From: Hirsutella rhossiliensis
Taxonomy: Eukaryota; Ascomycota; Sordariomycetes; Hypocreales; Ophiocordycipitaceae
Length of the DNA stretch: 64,000 bases
Reading direction: 5' to 3'
NCBI RefSeq assembly: GCF_020360975.1
Contig: NW_025408671.1
Span: 3,534,001 to 3,598,000, forward strand
Position numbers and translations under genes: made by a program. The notes below the pieces were generated by a model that was not told where the DNA came from, did not search any database, and saw only the letters and a list, made by a program, of their open reading frames with translations. Shown here piece by piece: positions 24,682 to 35,122 of this stretch. Each line of letters starts with the position of its first letter. Positions within the stretch are counted from its first letter, which is position 1.

Positions 24682-24888
24682 TTTGCCGGCGACCCGCGGG
24701 CCGTTGCACCGAGGAGAGCAATGTGGCCGAGGACTGACGCTGTCTTGATGAACAGGGCTGCCGCGGCATGCTGGCGGTGCAGACACCGGATCGGAGTGAA
24801 TCGGTGAGGCAAGCCTTGGGCGCGAATGACAGACCCTCGTTACGTGATGCGATAAGCTGCGACATGACACTCGGTGAATGCTTTGCGA

Positions 24889-24896
24889 TCACGTGA
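24889..24896. promoter_or_regulatory. TCACGTGA palindrome upstream of lcl3
   Basis: Perfect 8-bp palindrome with a CACGTG core, about 208 bp before the lcl3 start. bHLH (Cbf1/CPF1-type) and some bZIP factors bind such sites; the factor here is unknown. Confidence 0.5.
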
Positions 24897-25365
24897 AGTA
24901 CAAGCTGGAGCCATGTCCCGGGGTTTGGGTGGAGACTTGCTGGAGAGCAATCCCGTCGGCGAAAGCCGTGAATCGGCGTGCATCATGAAACGGATCTTCC
25001 AAAGAAAGCGTACACTCCTTTTAAGATAATCCCGTTTCGTTTGCGACTCTTGCCGCAACGAACTTTATCCTGCACTTGCCATAGTGCAACTCCGTCCATG
25101 TCAGCTTCCCGTCCATCAAGTCACAGGTTATCTGAAACAAGATGGCCTGGCCCCTTGCGACCTAACGGCTACCAAAGAGAACTGTTTCTTTCTTAGACAT
25201 CAAACGGAATCAGACCAAGTCTTCTCCACCTTGGATTCCGAATCGACGCGTGAGCGCGAGGCACCGCTGCCTTTCGTCATGCATAGCCGTAAATGCCCCT
25301 CACCTTGTAAACCAGCCAGCGGCTCTCACAACGTGGCCATCCACACAATGCCCGGGCACCAGCCC

Positions 25366-26545
25366 TCAGCTTCCTTGCACCTTGAACGACCGGCCGCTTG
25401 CAGTCTTCTTCTCCCGCTCCTCATTCTCAGGACGTGCGCGACGCAACACTAGGGCAAGTCAGTAAACGGCCGCCACCAATAACCTCATCGAGTCCGTACC
25501 TTGCAGGAAGTCTGCGGTGCGCTTCCGCATTCGAGAGTGGATGTACGCCTTGGATGCCTTGATGTGATAGTGGAAGTAGTCTCGGAACGTCTGGATGTGG
25601 GAAATGACAGTCGGCATTCGCTGGGGAGTCAGGTGTCTCGGGAACAACACTAGGCCAACTCTTAGCAACACAGTGAGGCAATGGACGAGTCGCGAGAAAC
25701 ATACCAAATGTCACATAGCCAATCTCGCCTGTGCCGGTGCTTTTCACTCCTGGCACTCCCTGCAACTCGAGTGGCGGATCGTTCCGGAAAAGAACCTGTG
25801 GCGCATTCTGGATCGCTCTCCTTCGCGCGTCGACAAACTCTTGAATGAACACTCTTCCAAATACCCGGTCGGTTTCTTCGCGAAACACTGTGCTGAAGAT
25901 GACTGTGACTCGGTCGTGGCTAGCTTTGACGTATATGGCCTCTTCATCTCGATAGTGAATGGCCTTGACCTCGCCGCCTTCCTGCACGCCTTGGGGGGCT
26001 TCCTCGGAAGTGAACTTGGATGCCTCCTCTTTCAGCTTGTAGTGTTCTTCGTATGCCTGCTCAAAGGGGGCCGCCATGGCGTTGCGCTTCAGCAGTGCAA
26101 GCTTCATTGCTAACGCGTCGCGCTCCTCTGTCCGTTTACCGTTAACCCTGTAGAACAGGAGCGCCAGGGAAGGGTGTAGCTGCCCACCTTTGTCCGCCGG
26201 TAGCTGCTCGAGGTCGACCATGACCGAGAAGTCATAGCCAGGCTCCACTGGCGCCATGTAGTCGCCGTACTCGCGCCGCAAGACTTGCTCGGCGCCGTGC
26301 TGGACCAGGTCCTTGAAGCATTTTATTTGGAGAGAGAGAAGGATCTTGGTCTTTGATTCCGGAGTCGAGATGTGGAACGTGACGCCGTCGAAGTCGGAGA
26401 TGGTCTGGTCGATGGATGTGGCAGGGGCACTGCACGGCCATCAGCGCTGCAGGGGACCAACGGAGCGGGGGATTCGATCTTACCCAGAGAACTTCTCGGT
26501 GAACACTGACCGGATCAGGACGTTTTCGTAGTCGAGGAGAAGCAT
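25366..26545 (-). CDS. arc35: Arp2/3 complex 34 kDa subunit (ARPC2 / Arc35)
   Basis: Core subunit that with ARPC4 holds the Arp2/3 complex on the mother actin filament during branch nucleation at cortical actin patches. Four exons fit in phase on the minus strand: 26545-26484, 26429-25705, 25649-25500 and 25448-25366. Introns are 54, 55 and 51 nt with GTAAGA, GTATGT and GTACGG donors. The 339-residue product begins MLLLDYENVLIRSVF. Splicing restores GYVTFVLFPRHLTP and ISHIQTFRDYFHYHIKASKA, then SRMRKRTADFLQVLRRARPE near the end, all strongly family-like. It shares a 258 bp divergent promoter with utp12, so the two may be coregulated. The last exon encodes only 27 residues and would be missed without the third intron. 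Confidence 0.96.
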
Positions 26546-26632
26546 CGTTGCGATGGTCCACGGTTGCGCCTCCTGGAGCTGGTTGACGACGATGGTGGGG
26601 CTGCGAGGTCGAGCTGGCGGAGTTCGGAGGTC

Positions 26633-26638
26633 CACGTG
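26633..26638. promoter_or_regulatory. CACGTG site in the ARPC2-utp12 divergent promoter
   Basis: CACGTG within CCACGTGA, 88 bp above the ARPC2 start and 166 bp above the utp12 start, so it could serve both genes. Confidence 0.45.
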
Positions 26639-26803
26639 ACTGGACCTCGGAGACTCAGACAGGTCACCCCGCTATCGATAAGCCCAGGGAAAAAAAAGGT
26701 CTAAGAAAAAAACTCCCCTCCAAAAAGGCGTGCGGCGCATCGCAGTACCATCGGCCCTGTCTCTGCGCTGAAGGCTTGCCGCTGCTTGCTTCGATTTGGC
26801 AAA

Positions 26804-29747
26804 ATGGTCAAGTCGTACTTGTGAGTGGAAATGACGCGCATGGTACTAATTGGCATCGGCTGACTTTGAAGCAAGGAAATACGAGCATGCCAAGTCGTTT
26901 GGCGTTGTCGCGACCGCCACCTCCAACATCGTCTGGACGTCCAAAGATCGAACGGGCGCGAGCGCAGGACAGGCAGTTGTCGCCGCAAACGAACAAGTCC
27001 TGTGCTGGGACATCAAAAAGGGAGAGCTCCTGGGCCGATGGAGGGATGAGCGTTGTTCCGTGTCCGTCTCAGCAATCGCCCAGAGCCAGACCGACAAGGA
27101 TGTTTTTGCCGTCGGCTACGAGGACGGCAGCATCCGGCTCTGGGACAGCAAGATTTCCACCGTCATAGTCAACTTCAATGGCCACAAATCCGCCGTCACG
27201 CAACTCGCCTTTGATAAGTCTGGCGTCCGGCTCGCCAGCGGCTCCAAGGACACCGACGTCATCCTCTGGGACTTGGTCGCCGAAGTCGGCCTCTACAAGC
27301 TGCGAGGCCACAAGGACCAAGTGACGGGCCTCCATTTCGTCGAACCAGAACAACAGATTGAGAACGAGGACGGATCGATAGCCATGGTGCGCGACGGCCA
27401 GGACGCCTCTGACGGGTTCCTCCTCACCACCGGCAAAGACTCGCTGCTCAAGCTCTGGGACCTTTCCTCGAGGCACTGCGTCGAGACGCACATATCCCAG
27501 ACGAACGGCGAATGTTGGGCTCTTGGCGTGTCTCCCGATCTCAGCGGTTGTGTGACTGCAGGCAACGATGGAGAGATGAAGGTCTGGTCGCTGGACGCAG
27601 ATGCCCTGGCCACGAGCGCGCGACGGGTAGACGTTTCGCCAACAGTGCATTACATATCCGGTCGCGGCACGCTCCACCGGCAGAGCAAGGATCGCGCTAC
27701 CGAGGTCATCTTTCACCCCCAGCGCGACTACTTTGCCGTCCACGGATCAGAAAAGGGGGTCGACGTATGGCGCATCAAGTCGCAGGCCGAGATCAAGAAG
27801 ACGTTGGCGCGGAAGCGGAAACGGCGCAGGGAAAAGCAAAAAGACGGTAAGCAGCCCGACGAAGAAATGGCCAACGACGACGAGAATCTCGAAGACGAGG
27901 CCAACGCCGACATTAGCGACATATTCGTCCAATACGTCATCATAAGAACAGGCGGAAAGGTCCGCTCCGTCGACTGGGCCCTTGGTGGTTCTCAGAAAGG
28001 CCTCAACCTGTTAGTGGGGACGACAAACAACCAGCTGGAATACTACAGCATACCGTCCAAGGACAAGAGCGATCGGAAGAAAACGCAGGACATTCCTGAC
28101 TATACCCGAGCGTTGTCGGTCGAACTCCCAGGCCACCGCGCAGATATCCGATCCCTCGCCCTCAGTTCTGACGACAAGATGTTGGCGTCAGCAGCCAATG
28201 GGTCCATGAAAATATGGAACATCAAAACGCAGACTTGCATTCGAACGTTTGATTGTGGCTATTCTCTCTGCTGTGCTTTTTTGCCGGGCGACAAGGTAGT
28301 CGTGGTGGGCACCAAGAGCGGTGAGCTTCAGCTCTTTGACGTTGCGTCTTCATCCCTCCTGGACAGCGTGCAGGCCCATGAGGGGGCCATCTGGTCACTC
28401 CATGTCCACCCCGATGGTCGCTCCGTCGTCTCGGGCAGTGCGGACAAGAGCGCCAAGTTCTGGGACTTCAAGATAGTCCAAGAAGAGATTCTGGGCACAA
28501 CGAGAAAAACGCCCAAGCTGAAAATCGTCCAGTCCAGGGCGCTCAAGGTGACTGATGACATACTCAGTCTCAAGTTTTCTCCCGACGCCAAACTCTTGGC
28601 CGTGTCACTACTGGACAACACGGTCAAGGTGTTTTTCGTCGACTCTCTGAAGCTGTACCTCAACCTCTACGGACACAAGCTGCCTGTGCTGAGCATGGAC
28701 ATATCCTACGACAGCAAGCTCATCGTGACAAGCTCGGCGGACAAGAACATCAGGGTGTGGGGCCTCGACTTTGGCGATTGCCATAAGGCTCTTTTCGGGC
28801 ACCAGGACAGCATCCTGCAGGTGGCGTTTGTGCCGCACAACGCGGATGGCAACGGGCACCATTTCTTCAGCAGCAGCAAGGACAAGACGATCCGCTACTG
28901 GGACGGAGACAAGTTTGAGCAAATCCAAAGGCTCAACGGCCACCACGGGGAGGTGTGGGCCATGGCCATCAGTCGGATCGGCAACTTTATTGTCAGTGCT
29001 GGCCATGACAAGAGCATCCGAGTTTGGGAGGAAAGCGACGAGCAAATTTTCCTCGAGGAAGAGCGGGAAAAGGAGATTGAGGAGCTGTACGAGAGCACCC
29101 TGACGACATCGCTCGAGAAGGAACCGGAAGCCGAGGACGAAAATGGCGAGGTTGGCGCCGCAGGCAAGCAAACGACGGAGACGCTCATGGCTGGAGAAAG
29201 GATCCAAGAAGCTCTCGAGATGGGCATGGCTGACTTGAACCTGATGAAGGAGTACGAGGAGGCCAAGCTCTCGGACTCCCACGCGGCGCCTCCGCAGAGG
29301 AACCTGGTGTACATGGCCCTGGGCGGCATCACCGCCGAGGAGCACGTCATGTCTGTGCTGCAGCGCATCAAGGCCTCGGCGCTGCACGACGCGCTGCTCG
29401 TGCTCCCCTTTGCGTCGGTGCCGGTGCTCTTCACCTTTGTCAACATCTTCGCCACACGATCGATGAACATGCCGCTGACGTGCCGCATCCTCTTCTTCAT
29501 GATCAAGACCCACCACAAGCAGATTGTGGCGAGCCGGACGATGAGGGCGATGATGGACGGCATCCGCACGAACCTGAGGGAGGCGCTCAAGAGGCAAAAG
29601 GACGAGATGGGGGTCAACATTGCGGCGCTCAAGGTGGTGGGGATGCAGATCCGCGACAAGAGCGTCAAGGAATACGTGGACGAGGAGTGGGAAGAGGAGA
29701 GCGCCGAGAGGAGCGCCAAGAAGAGAGCCTTTGTGCATGTAGCGTAA
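26804..29747 (+). CDS. utp12: Utp12 / Dip2, WD40 subunit of the UTP-B module of the SSU processome
   Basis: Nucleolar factor for 18S rRNA maturation within the UTP-B complex. The true start is a 17-nt exon (26804-26820) followed by a 55-nt intron (26821-26875) ending GCAAG. Splicing gives MVKSYLKYEH, the conserved family N-terminus, instead of the spurious MASADFEARK read by the unspliced frame. The protein is 962 residues; yeast Dip2 is about 940. There are repeated WD40 blades (GHKSAVTQLAFDKSGVRLASGSKDTDVILWD, GHKDQVTGLHF, GHQDSILQVAF and others) forming tandem propellers. An internal acidic/basic insert (KRKRRREKQKDGK to DISDIF) interrupts them. A C-terminal Utp12 domain (about 760-950) has ALLVLPFASVPVLFTFVN. 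The second exon is long and unbroken. Confidence 0.96.
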
Positions 29748-29845
29748 TCGGACCTGTATTCGTTGAAAATATTGATGAAGAAGCGATCGGCTCGCTCCAA
29801 AGACGAGTCTGCGACAGTGGGTGGCGGTCTTGGAAGTTGACTGCT

Positions 29846-29876
29846 AGGCGCTGCGAGGCGCTGCGAGGCGCTGCGA
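29846..29876. repeat. Three tandem AGGCGCTGCG units
   Basis: Three 10-bp direct repeats just beyond the utp12 stop, in the utp12-lsm2 spacer. Confidence 0.8.
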
Positions 29877-29912
29877 TGCGTTTGATGCTGTCGGCGGAGC
29901 AAATGATGAGGT

Positions 29913-29918
29913 CACGTG
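29913..29918. promoter_or_regulatory. CACGTG site upstream of lsm2
   Basis: CACGTG core within TCACGTGATGAC, about 255 bp before the lsm2 start. Confidence 0.45.
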
Positions 29919-30170
29919 ATGACATATCCGTTGCGCGAAGAGTACCTGCTTCACAACTCACTCCACCCATCACCATTCCCGACGACAATATACCTGTTGA
30001 GCACGCCCCGGACAGGAGACGAAGAAGGATAGCCGGCAAACAAGATCAAGCGCTTGTATACACCCTCCATCGAGGCGCATCGACTCACCACTCGGGACGC
30101 GGCGTCTGGGGGGCGCTTTTTTTCTCACCTCTCTTCTCGTCTCATCTGTCCGCCATCGACCTCTCGAGCC

Positions 30171-30760
30171 ATGCTTTTCTTCAGGTAAGGAAGGCCAGGG
30201 CGCCGCGCGCGCTCTTACACATATTCGATACAGATGCTTTGATGCGTGGATGCATCCCTAGTCATGCAACACCTTCTCTTGGCTCCGACCTTCACCTTCA
30301 GCAGAGACAAACCAGACTGACGCAAGGAAACCCACCCCCTCAGCTTCTTCAAAACCCTCGTTGACCACGAGGTCACGGTCGAGCTCAAAAACGACATCCA
30401 GCTCAAGGGCACCCTAAAGAGCGTCGACCAGTACCTCAACATCAAGCTCGACGACATCTCCGTCGTCGAGGAACTCAAGTATCCCCATCTCGTGCGTCCC
30501 CCCCCCGCCCCGGCGCCGGCCTCAGCTCTTCATCTGACCACGCTTTGGCCCTCGGCGCACGCAGAGCTCCGTAAAAAATGTCTTCATCAGAGGCTCCGTC
30601 GTGCGCTACGTCCATCTTCCCGCTGCGTCGGTAGACACGCAGCTGCTCGAGGATGCTACGCGGAGAGGTATGGTTCCTGCATCGTGCGTCCTCTCTCCTG
30701 GGCAAGCAGGCTGATATTTCTCCCACAGAGGCAGCAGCTCAGCGGGCAAAAGCCAAGTGA
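30171..30760 (+). CDS. lsm2: LSM2, Sm-like ring subunit of Lsm1-7 and Lsm2-8 complexes
   Basis: RNA-binding Sm-fold protein shared by the cytoplasmic decapping (Lsm1-7) and nuclear U6 snRNP (Lsm2-8) rings. Four exons on the plus strand: 30171-30184, 30344-30491, 30565-30667 and 30729-30760. The introns are 159, 73 and 61 nt. The total is 98 codons plus stop. The first exon has only 14 nt; splicing yields MLFFSFFKTLVDHEVTVELK, the invariant LSM2 start. The Sm1 motif is KNDIQLKGTLKSVDQYLNIKL; the Sm2 motif is VFIRGSVVRYVHLP; then DTQLLEDATRR and a short basic tail follow. The leader is pyrimidine-rich (about 30117-30152). It is convergent with pso2, whose stop lies 242 bp downstream. Confidence 0.96.
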
Positions 30761-31002
30761 TCTGCGCGCGGAGGCTCGGGGTCGAGCAGGGGTAGAGGTT
30801 GCAGGCACCACGGTTTCGCCTGGCTTATTCGAGCACTCGCGGGAGTGCCCAGGAGGCGTGTTGGATTACGAGTGATACGGCGTCATGTTCTTGAGCAAGG
30901 AGGGGAGATATACAAGGGGATAGCCGAGCGTTGTCGCCTTATAGCAAACGGCTCGTTTGCATTCGACAAGACCGAGGCGGCCAGAGAATCGACCCGATGA
31001 CC

Positions 31003-33540
31003 CTACCACCAGGCGCCTCCTCCTTGTGCTGTCTTGCCCTCCCACAATTCCACCACCTTGCCATCCTCGCCATCCACGCCCTCTATCAGGGGCCTGACGA
31101 GACCGCCTCGTTTCCTCTCGGCCATCCATCTGTCGATCCAGCCCTTCATCCTTTTCCTCGACTGTTCGCTGCCCACGTTGACCGTGGGAATCACCTTTTC
31201 GATCCGCAGACTCATCACAAACATGGCCAGCTCCCGGAAGCTACTGTGCTCCGAGTACGGAACCCCAAAACACATGGCTTCCTTGGTGCTGCCCCTCTGC
31301 GCCGCAAGGTCCTTGTACCCGAACCTCGTCCTCCACCCCTTGCCGTGAAGAATGTGCTGCATGGGAATGCTGCTCGGGGGCGTGTTGGCCCCCATCACTT
31401 TGCCGTTCCCGGGCCGAAAGGTCCAGCCGCTTGGTCGGAACCCGACGATGCGGCTAAAGTGCGGCTTGTAGCTGGTCAGATAATCTTTGAGCGTTTCGGC
31501 GCGGATCTCCATGAGCGACTGCATGTGCACCTGAGCTTCGACGGGGCTGGAGGTGAGCAGCGCCGTGAGCTCCGGGTCTCTCAACTGCTTGCATATCTTC
31601 ATCTTGCCAGGACTGACGAATATCTTGGAGTTGAGTGCCTTGGCAATCGCGATGCAGATTCGCTCTTTGCCAATCGAATAAGTCCCACAGACAACAAGAA
31701 GGCGCTGCCCTAGCTTCTTGCTGTTGGACGTCTTGCCGCCCTGATCCACTTTAGAGCTATGGAAATACTTGCTCATGGTCTGTATTCCGCTTGCCTGGGC
31801 AGAGTGCTCCCAGATGTCGTCTTTGCAGTCGGGATCCGGCGACATGGACGCACACAGATCTGCACAAGCCTTGATGACTTCCTCCTGGGGTGGGAAGGAA
31901 TATCTCGGGTTCAAGTACGTTGTGTCGAGATAGCACATGTGTATAGCTTGTTGTCTCCACTTCCCCGTGATTGAGTCCACGACGTCTGGCTTGAGAAGAG
32001 GGTGGCCGACATGTTCAGGGCATGCACGGAAATCGCCGCAATGGAGTATTCGCCGCGTCCCGACCTTGGGGCCTGCGCCTAGGGGTTTTTGGAAGAGGAA
32101 CAAGGAACTCCCCGGACAGTGGTTAGCTGGAATCATGGTGACCGTGGCGCCTGTTCCAGGAACATCGTAGGATTTATCGAACTCTAGCTCAACAACCCAC
32201 TTGGACGCGGTGCGCAGCTGCTGCTTGACTAGACTGCCCGTCACCTTACTGCAGTAAATCGGGCCATGTCTCCAGTTGCCTGTCAGGCCAATGTAGTGGT
32301 CGCTGTGGAAGTGGCTGAGGAAGTAGGCCTCGCATCCCTTGACAGCCCCGTAGCGGAATGCGTCGACGCAAATGTTGAAACCGGGAATGATTTTGTAAAA
32401 CGGACAAGTCCGCTCGTAGGCTGGCCGGCCGCGAGATGCGTGCTCTGCTGCCGCGGCCGTGGCCCATGCCGAGTCCTCGGCATTGTTGGACATGAGCTTG
32501 GAGAAAGCAGACCTGGATTCCTTGGCGGTGCCGCCCTGTTCAAACGGATTGGCTTGTGCTGGCCGAGGAACGGCCGCCCGGGCAAACCTCTTGCTCATGT
32601 CGGCGGAATCCACCTCGGAGGGCCCTGCTGACGAGCCCTTGTCCTGGGCTGGTAGCGGAATGGGATTGCCGTCGAGACACGAATTGACGTGACGTGTTGC
32701 GTCGTCTGCGGAGACACCGGCCAAGCTTCCGTTGCAGATTGGACAGCTCTCCGCCACGGTGCCGTCATCGGGTGGATCGTCGGTGAAGTCCTCCCCGAGC
32801 AGCGATCCCTCTTCCTCGGCCTCGAGACGGGCCTGTTCCCACATGTACTTTCTTTCCCGCATTTCCTCGCCCTCGAACTCGTCGAAATCGAGGTCATCGA
32901 GTTCTCCAGACTCGTCGAGTTGATCAAATCGCTCGAAGGTAGAATCTTGGTGTTTGAGAAGGCGAATCTCGTCGTCTGCCTCGAGCTTGCGGTTTTCGGC
33001 AGACTTGTCGGGCTCCCCCAGCATACTTGCAGCAGAAGGTGCTGGTGCTGCAGAAGTGTAGTGAAGTTCGGGTGCGTCTTCTTCTTTCGGAGCAGCGTCT
33101 GTGTCATCTTCATCCTCGCTGTCGGAGTCGACGACAAAGGGGAGGCGGATGCGGCCCCTGGGCTTGTCGTCGCGTGGGGGCCTTTCGACAGTGGGTTCTG
33201 TAGGCTCGTCGTCTACAGATGTTGCGATTTGATCTTCGCATAATCGTCTCTTCTTGACGGGGGACTCGGACTCGTTGAACCGGAGGTCTTGGCAGCTGTA
33301 GATGTCGTCATCGGCTGTTGCTGCCTCCGGGGCGGGGCCAACGAAGAGGGACTCTTCCTGCTTTTGCGTCCTTTGGAAGAAGCTCAAGATGCTCGCATTT
33401 GGCTTGGCCGGTTTCTTGGAGAGACTGGCGGGCTTTCTCGGCGTGTTGGAGCGATTGACTTTTGTCGAAGTCCCCATGGTGGCGACACGGTCCTGGCGGT
33501 AAGAGGGCTTTCGTTGCGCCTGAGGAAGAAGGGACGGCAA
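31003..33540 (-). CDS. pso2: Pso2 / Snm1, DNA interstrand-crosslink repair 5' exonuclease
   Basis: Metallo-beta-lactamase / beta-CASP nuclease acting in the nucleus on crosslinked DNA. A single exon of up to 845 residues. The upstream ATG at 33540 gives a 21-residue extension; the ATG at residue 22 (position 33477, MGTSTKVNRSN) is an equally likely start. Near residues 49-56 ASILSFFQ resembles a PCNA-interacting box. An acidic disordered region follows. A UBZ4-type zinc finger has Cys266, Cys269, His283 and Cys288 (SCPICN, ATRHVNSC). The lactamase motif 2 HxHxDH is present (HFHSDH, residues 410-415), then CPGSSLFLF, HCGDFRACP and YLDTTYLNP. In the beta-CASP part VVCGTYSIGKERI and GVPYSEHSSFREL match the family. 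The frame is unbroken, and the length suits fungal Pso2. Confidence 0.95.
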   Translation of the reverse strand: MPSLLPQAQRKPSYRQDRVATMGTSTKVNRSNTPRKPASLSKKPAKPNASILSFFQRTQKQEESLFVGPAPEAATADDDIYSCQDLRFNESESPVKKRRLCEDQIATSVDDEPTEPTVERPPRDDKPRGRIRLPFVVDSDSEDEDDTDAAPKEEDAPELHYTSAAPAPSAASMLGEPDKSAENRKLEADDEIRLLKHQDSTFERFDQLDESGELDDLDFDEFEGEEMRERKYMWEQARLEAEEEGSLLGEDFTDDPPDDGTVAESCPICNGSLAGVSADDATRHVNSCLDGNPIPLPAQDKGSSAGPSEVDSADMSKRFARAAVPRPAQANPFEQGGTAKESRSAFSKLMSNNAEDSAWATAAAAEHASRGRPAYERTCPFYKIIPGFNICVDAFRYGAVKGCEAYFLSHFHSDHYIGLTGNWRHGPIYCSKVTGSLVKQQLRTASKWVVELEFDKSYDVPGTGATVTMIPANHCPGSSLFLFQKPLGAGPKVGTRRILHCGDFRACPEHVGHPLLKPDVVDSITGKWRQQAIHMCYLDTTYLNPRYSFPPQEEVIKACADLCASMSPDPDCKDDIWEHSAQASGIQTMSKYFHSSKVDQGGKTSNSKKLGQRLLVVCGTYSIGKERICIAIAKALNSKIFVSPGKMKICKQLRDPELTALLTSSPVEAQVHMQSLMEIRAETLKDYLTSYKPHFSRIVGFRPSGWTFRPGNGKVMGANTPPSSIPMQHILHGKGWRTRFGYKDLAAQRGSTKEAMCFGVPYSEHSSFRELAMFVMSLRIEKVIPTVNVGSEQSRKRMKGWIDRWMAERKRGGLVRPLIEGVDGEDGKVVELWEGKTAQGGGAWW

Positions 33541-33545
33541 TCACC

Positions 33546-33551
33546 CACGTG
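33546..33551. promoter_or_regulatory. CACGTG site upstream of pso2
   Basis: CACGTG core within CCCACGTGAAA, six bp beyond the longest possible pso2 frame and about 70 bp before the downstream start. That position favours the downstream start if the site is promoter DNA. Confidence 0.4.
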
Positions 33552-34074
33552 AAATAGAGGGGTGCATGAGCGGGCTACTGAAAGAAACTGTAGCAGAAGT
33601 TGTTGCGTTCCACCGGCGTGAGGCTCGATGGTGCGCGGTGGCGATTGGTGAGACACGTCGTCTTCCGCGCTCCGGGCCGCTCGAGTATCGCGAAGTCACA
33701 TGACCCGGTCATTTGTAGTCGGTACTTGGATATTACCCGTATCCCTTCTTTCGGCCAGCAGCCCCTGCAAGGACCCTGGAATCCACGGCCCGCTGCAACA
33801 AATTATCATGACGCGGCCTGGACATGAGAGGTTTTCCACCGGCACGGGCAGTCACTATCGCGGGATTGTTGCACGGTGAAAGAGTGCGGCTCTCCTCCCA
33901 ATGTCTTACGCCCCGCGCACGACGAGGTACCGCCTGGGCGCGAAACACTGATGGTAGGAAAAGGTTCCTCCTTACAAGCCACGGACTCGCGCTTAGACTT
34001 GTTCCTTAATAAACCTTCCAATACCCACCCTTCCGCTCTTCTCCCCGGTCTTGGTGCCGTAGAGTTTGTCTTCT

Positions 34075-34121
34075 TTCTAATCTCAACTTACTTCTCCCTC
34101 TTCTCCCTCCCTCACTCCTCA
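34075..34121 (+). promoter_or_regulatory. CT-rich core promoter / leader of the DUF7053-like gene
   Basis: Pyrimidine-dominated plus-strand tract with repeated CTTCTCCCT units, 60-105 bp before the start codon at 34181. Confidence 0.4.
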
Positions 34122-34180
34122 TGAATCGTCCGGCTTCTCATCGCAGCATATAAGTGGACAGCCGCGCACCGGATCCAGTC

Positions 34181-34690
34181 ATGTTCAGCACCACTGCGAC
34201 TCTGCGCAACTCGACGCCTATCCCGGATGGAATTGCGCCGGAAAAGGGGGTCCAATTGCTCCAGGGCCACGAGTTCTTCATCCAATGCGACCCTCACATG
34301 ATCAAGTATGAGCTCATCGACACTCCCTCGAATCCGGAGCCCGCCCTCCCTCAGGGCCGCGGCGCCACGGCTGTTGCGGCGGCCAAGTGCTACCAGGTGA
34401 CGGACAAGGTCCATGCCCTTCCCGCCGGGCTCTGGGACTCAGACGTCGTCAGCACGTACGAGTTTATCAACATCGAAAAGGGCGTCTTTGTCAGGATACG
34501 TAGCCCCATGAACACGACCCTCGAGACTGTGTGGGAGGTTCAGGAGACCGAGGACGGCCGCCTGGCGCTGGTCGAAGATGTCGTCATCCAGTGCTCGAGG
34601 TTTTTAATCGGCATCGTCAAGGGCACCTGCGAAAGCGGCTGGCAAGGAATCCACGAAACGATGATTGGGAAACTTGGGCAAGCTTCATGA
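34181..34690 (+). CDS. DUF7053-like small fungal protein of unknown function
   Basis: 169 residues, a single exon. The frame continues upstream only to a GTG, so the ATG at 34181 (MFSTTATLRNS) is taken as start; it follows a CT-rich leader. The layout resembles the fungal DUF7053 family: short N-terminal beta strand, a conserved region with KCYQVTDKVHALPAGLWDSDV, a middle STYEFINIEKGVFVRIRSP strand pair, and a C-terminal amphipathic helix. No signal peptide or membrane helix is seen. The fold may be a START/SRPBCC-like lipid-binding cup, but that is inference from the strand-rich pattern. No catalytic motif was recognised, so no function is assigned. Confidence 0.7.
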   Translation: MFSTTATLRNSTPIPDGIAPEKGVQLLQGHEFFIQCDPHMIKYELIDTPSNPEPALPQGRGATAVAAAKCYQVTDKVHALPAGLWDSDVVSTYEFINIEKGVFVRIRSPMNTTLETVWEVQETEDGRLALVEDVVIQCSRFLIGIVKGTCESGWQGIHETMIGKLGQAS

Positions 34691-35122
34691 TACAAGGCAG
34701 CCGGGCACGGGAGCGCCAGGGAAGCGAGACAGACAGACGTGTGGGATATCATATAGATATAGATACAATGAGACTACAGCTGCGTATTTGCTCATGCGGA
34801 TAAAGACGGAGAGGGCATGGTTGAGCTCCGCGAACCGGCGACTCTTCACCACGTCGCCGAGAATACCCGCCTACCCTATATCACATCGATGGGCCCCTCG
34901 CTCTGTTAGCGCTGCAAGCGCACCAGAGCATTGTCGGCTAAACCCCGTGTGAACCAGGCCTGACACACTTGGCAGCCCGAGCGACGATTCTCACGAGTCG
35001 CATCCAATCTTCAGTCCCCCCCTTGCCCTGCATGTGATGCTCGCCTCTTCCCGACACCTCTTCCTGTGGCTGGCTCCTAGAAGATCCCGGATCCCGACGG
35101 CATCGGGCGCGGCGTCGGCGCC

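Noticed and set aside
26850..26876. Start of utp12 at the in-frame codon giving MASADFEARK
   Set aside because: It is not an ATG on the genomic strand and lies within an intron; the 17-nt upstream exon gives the conserved MVKSYLKYEH start.
28608..29738. 376-codon minus-strand frame
   Set aside because: Antisense shadow of the utp12 C-terminal half.
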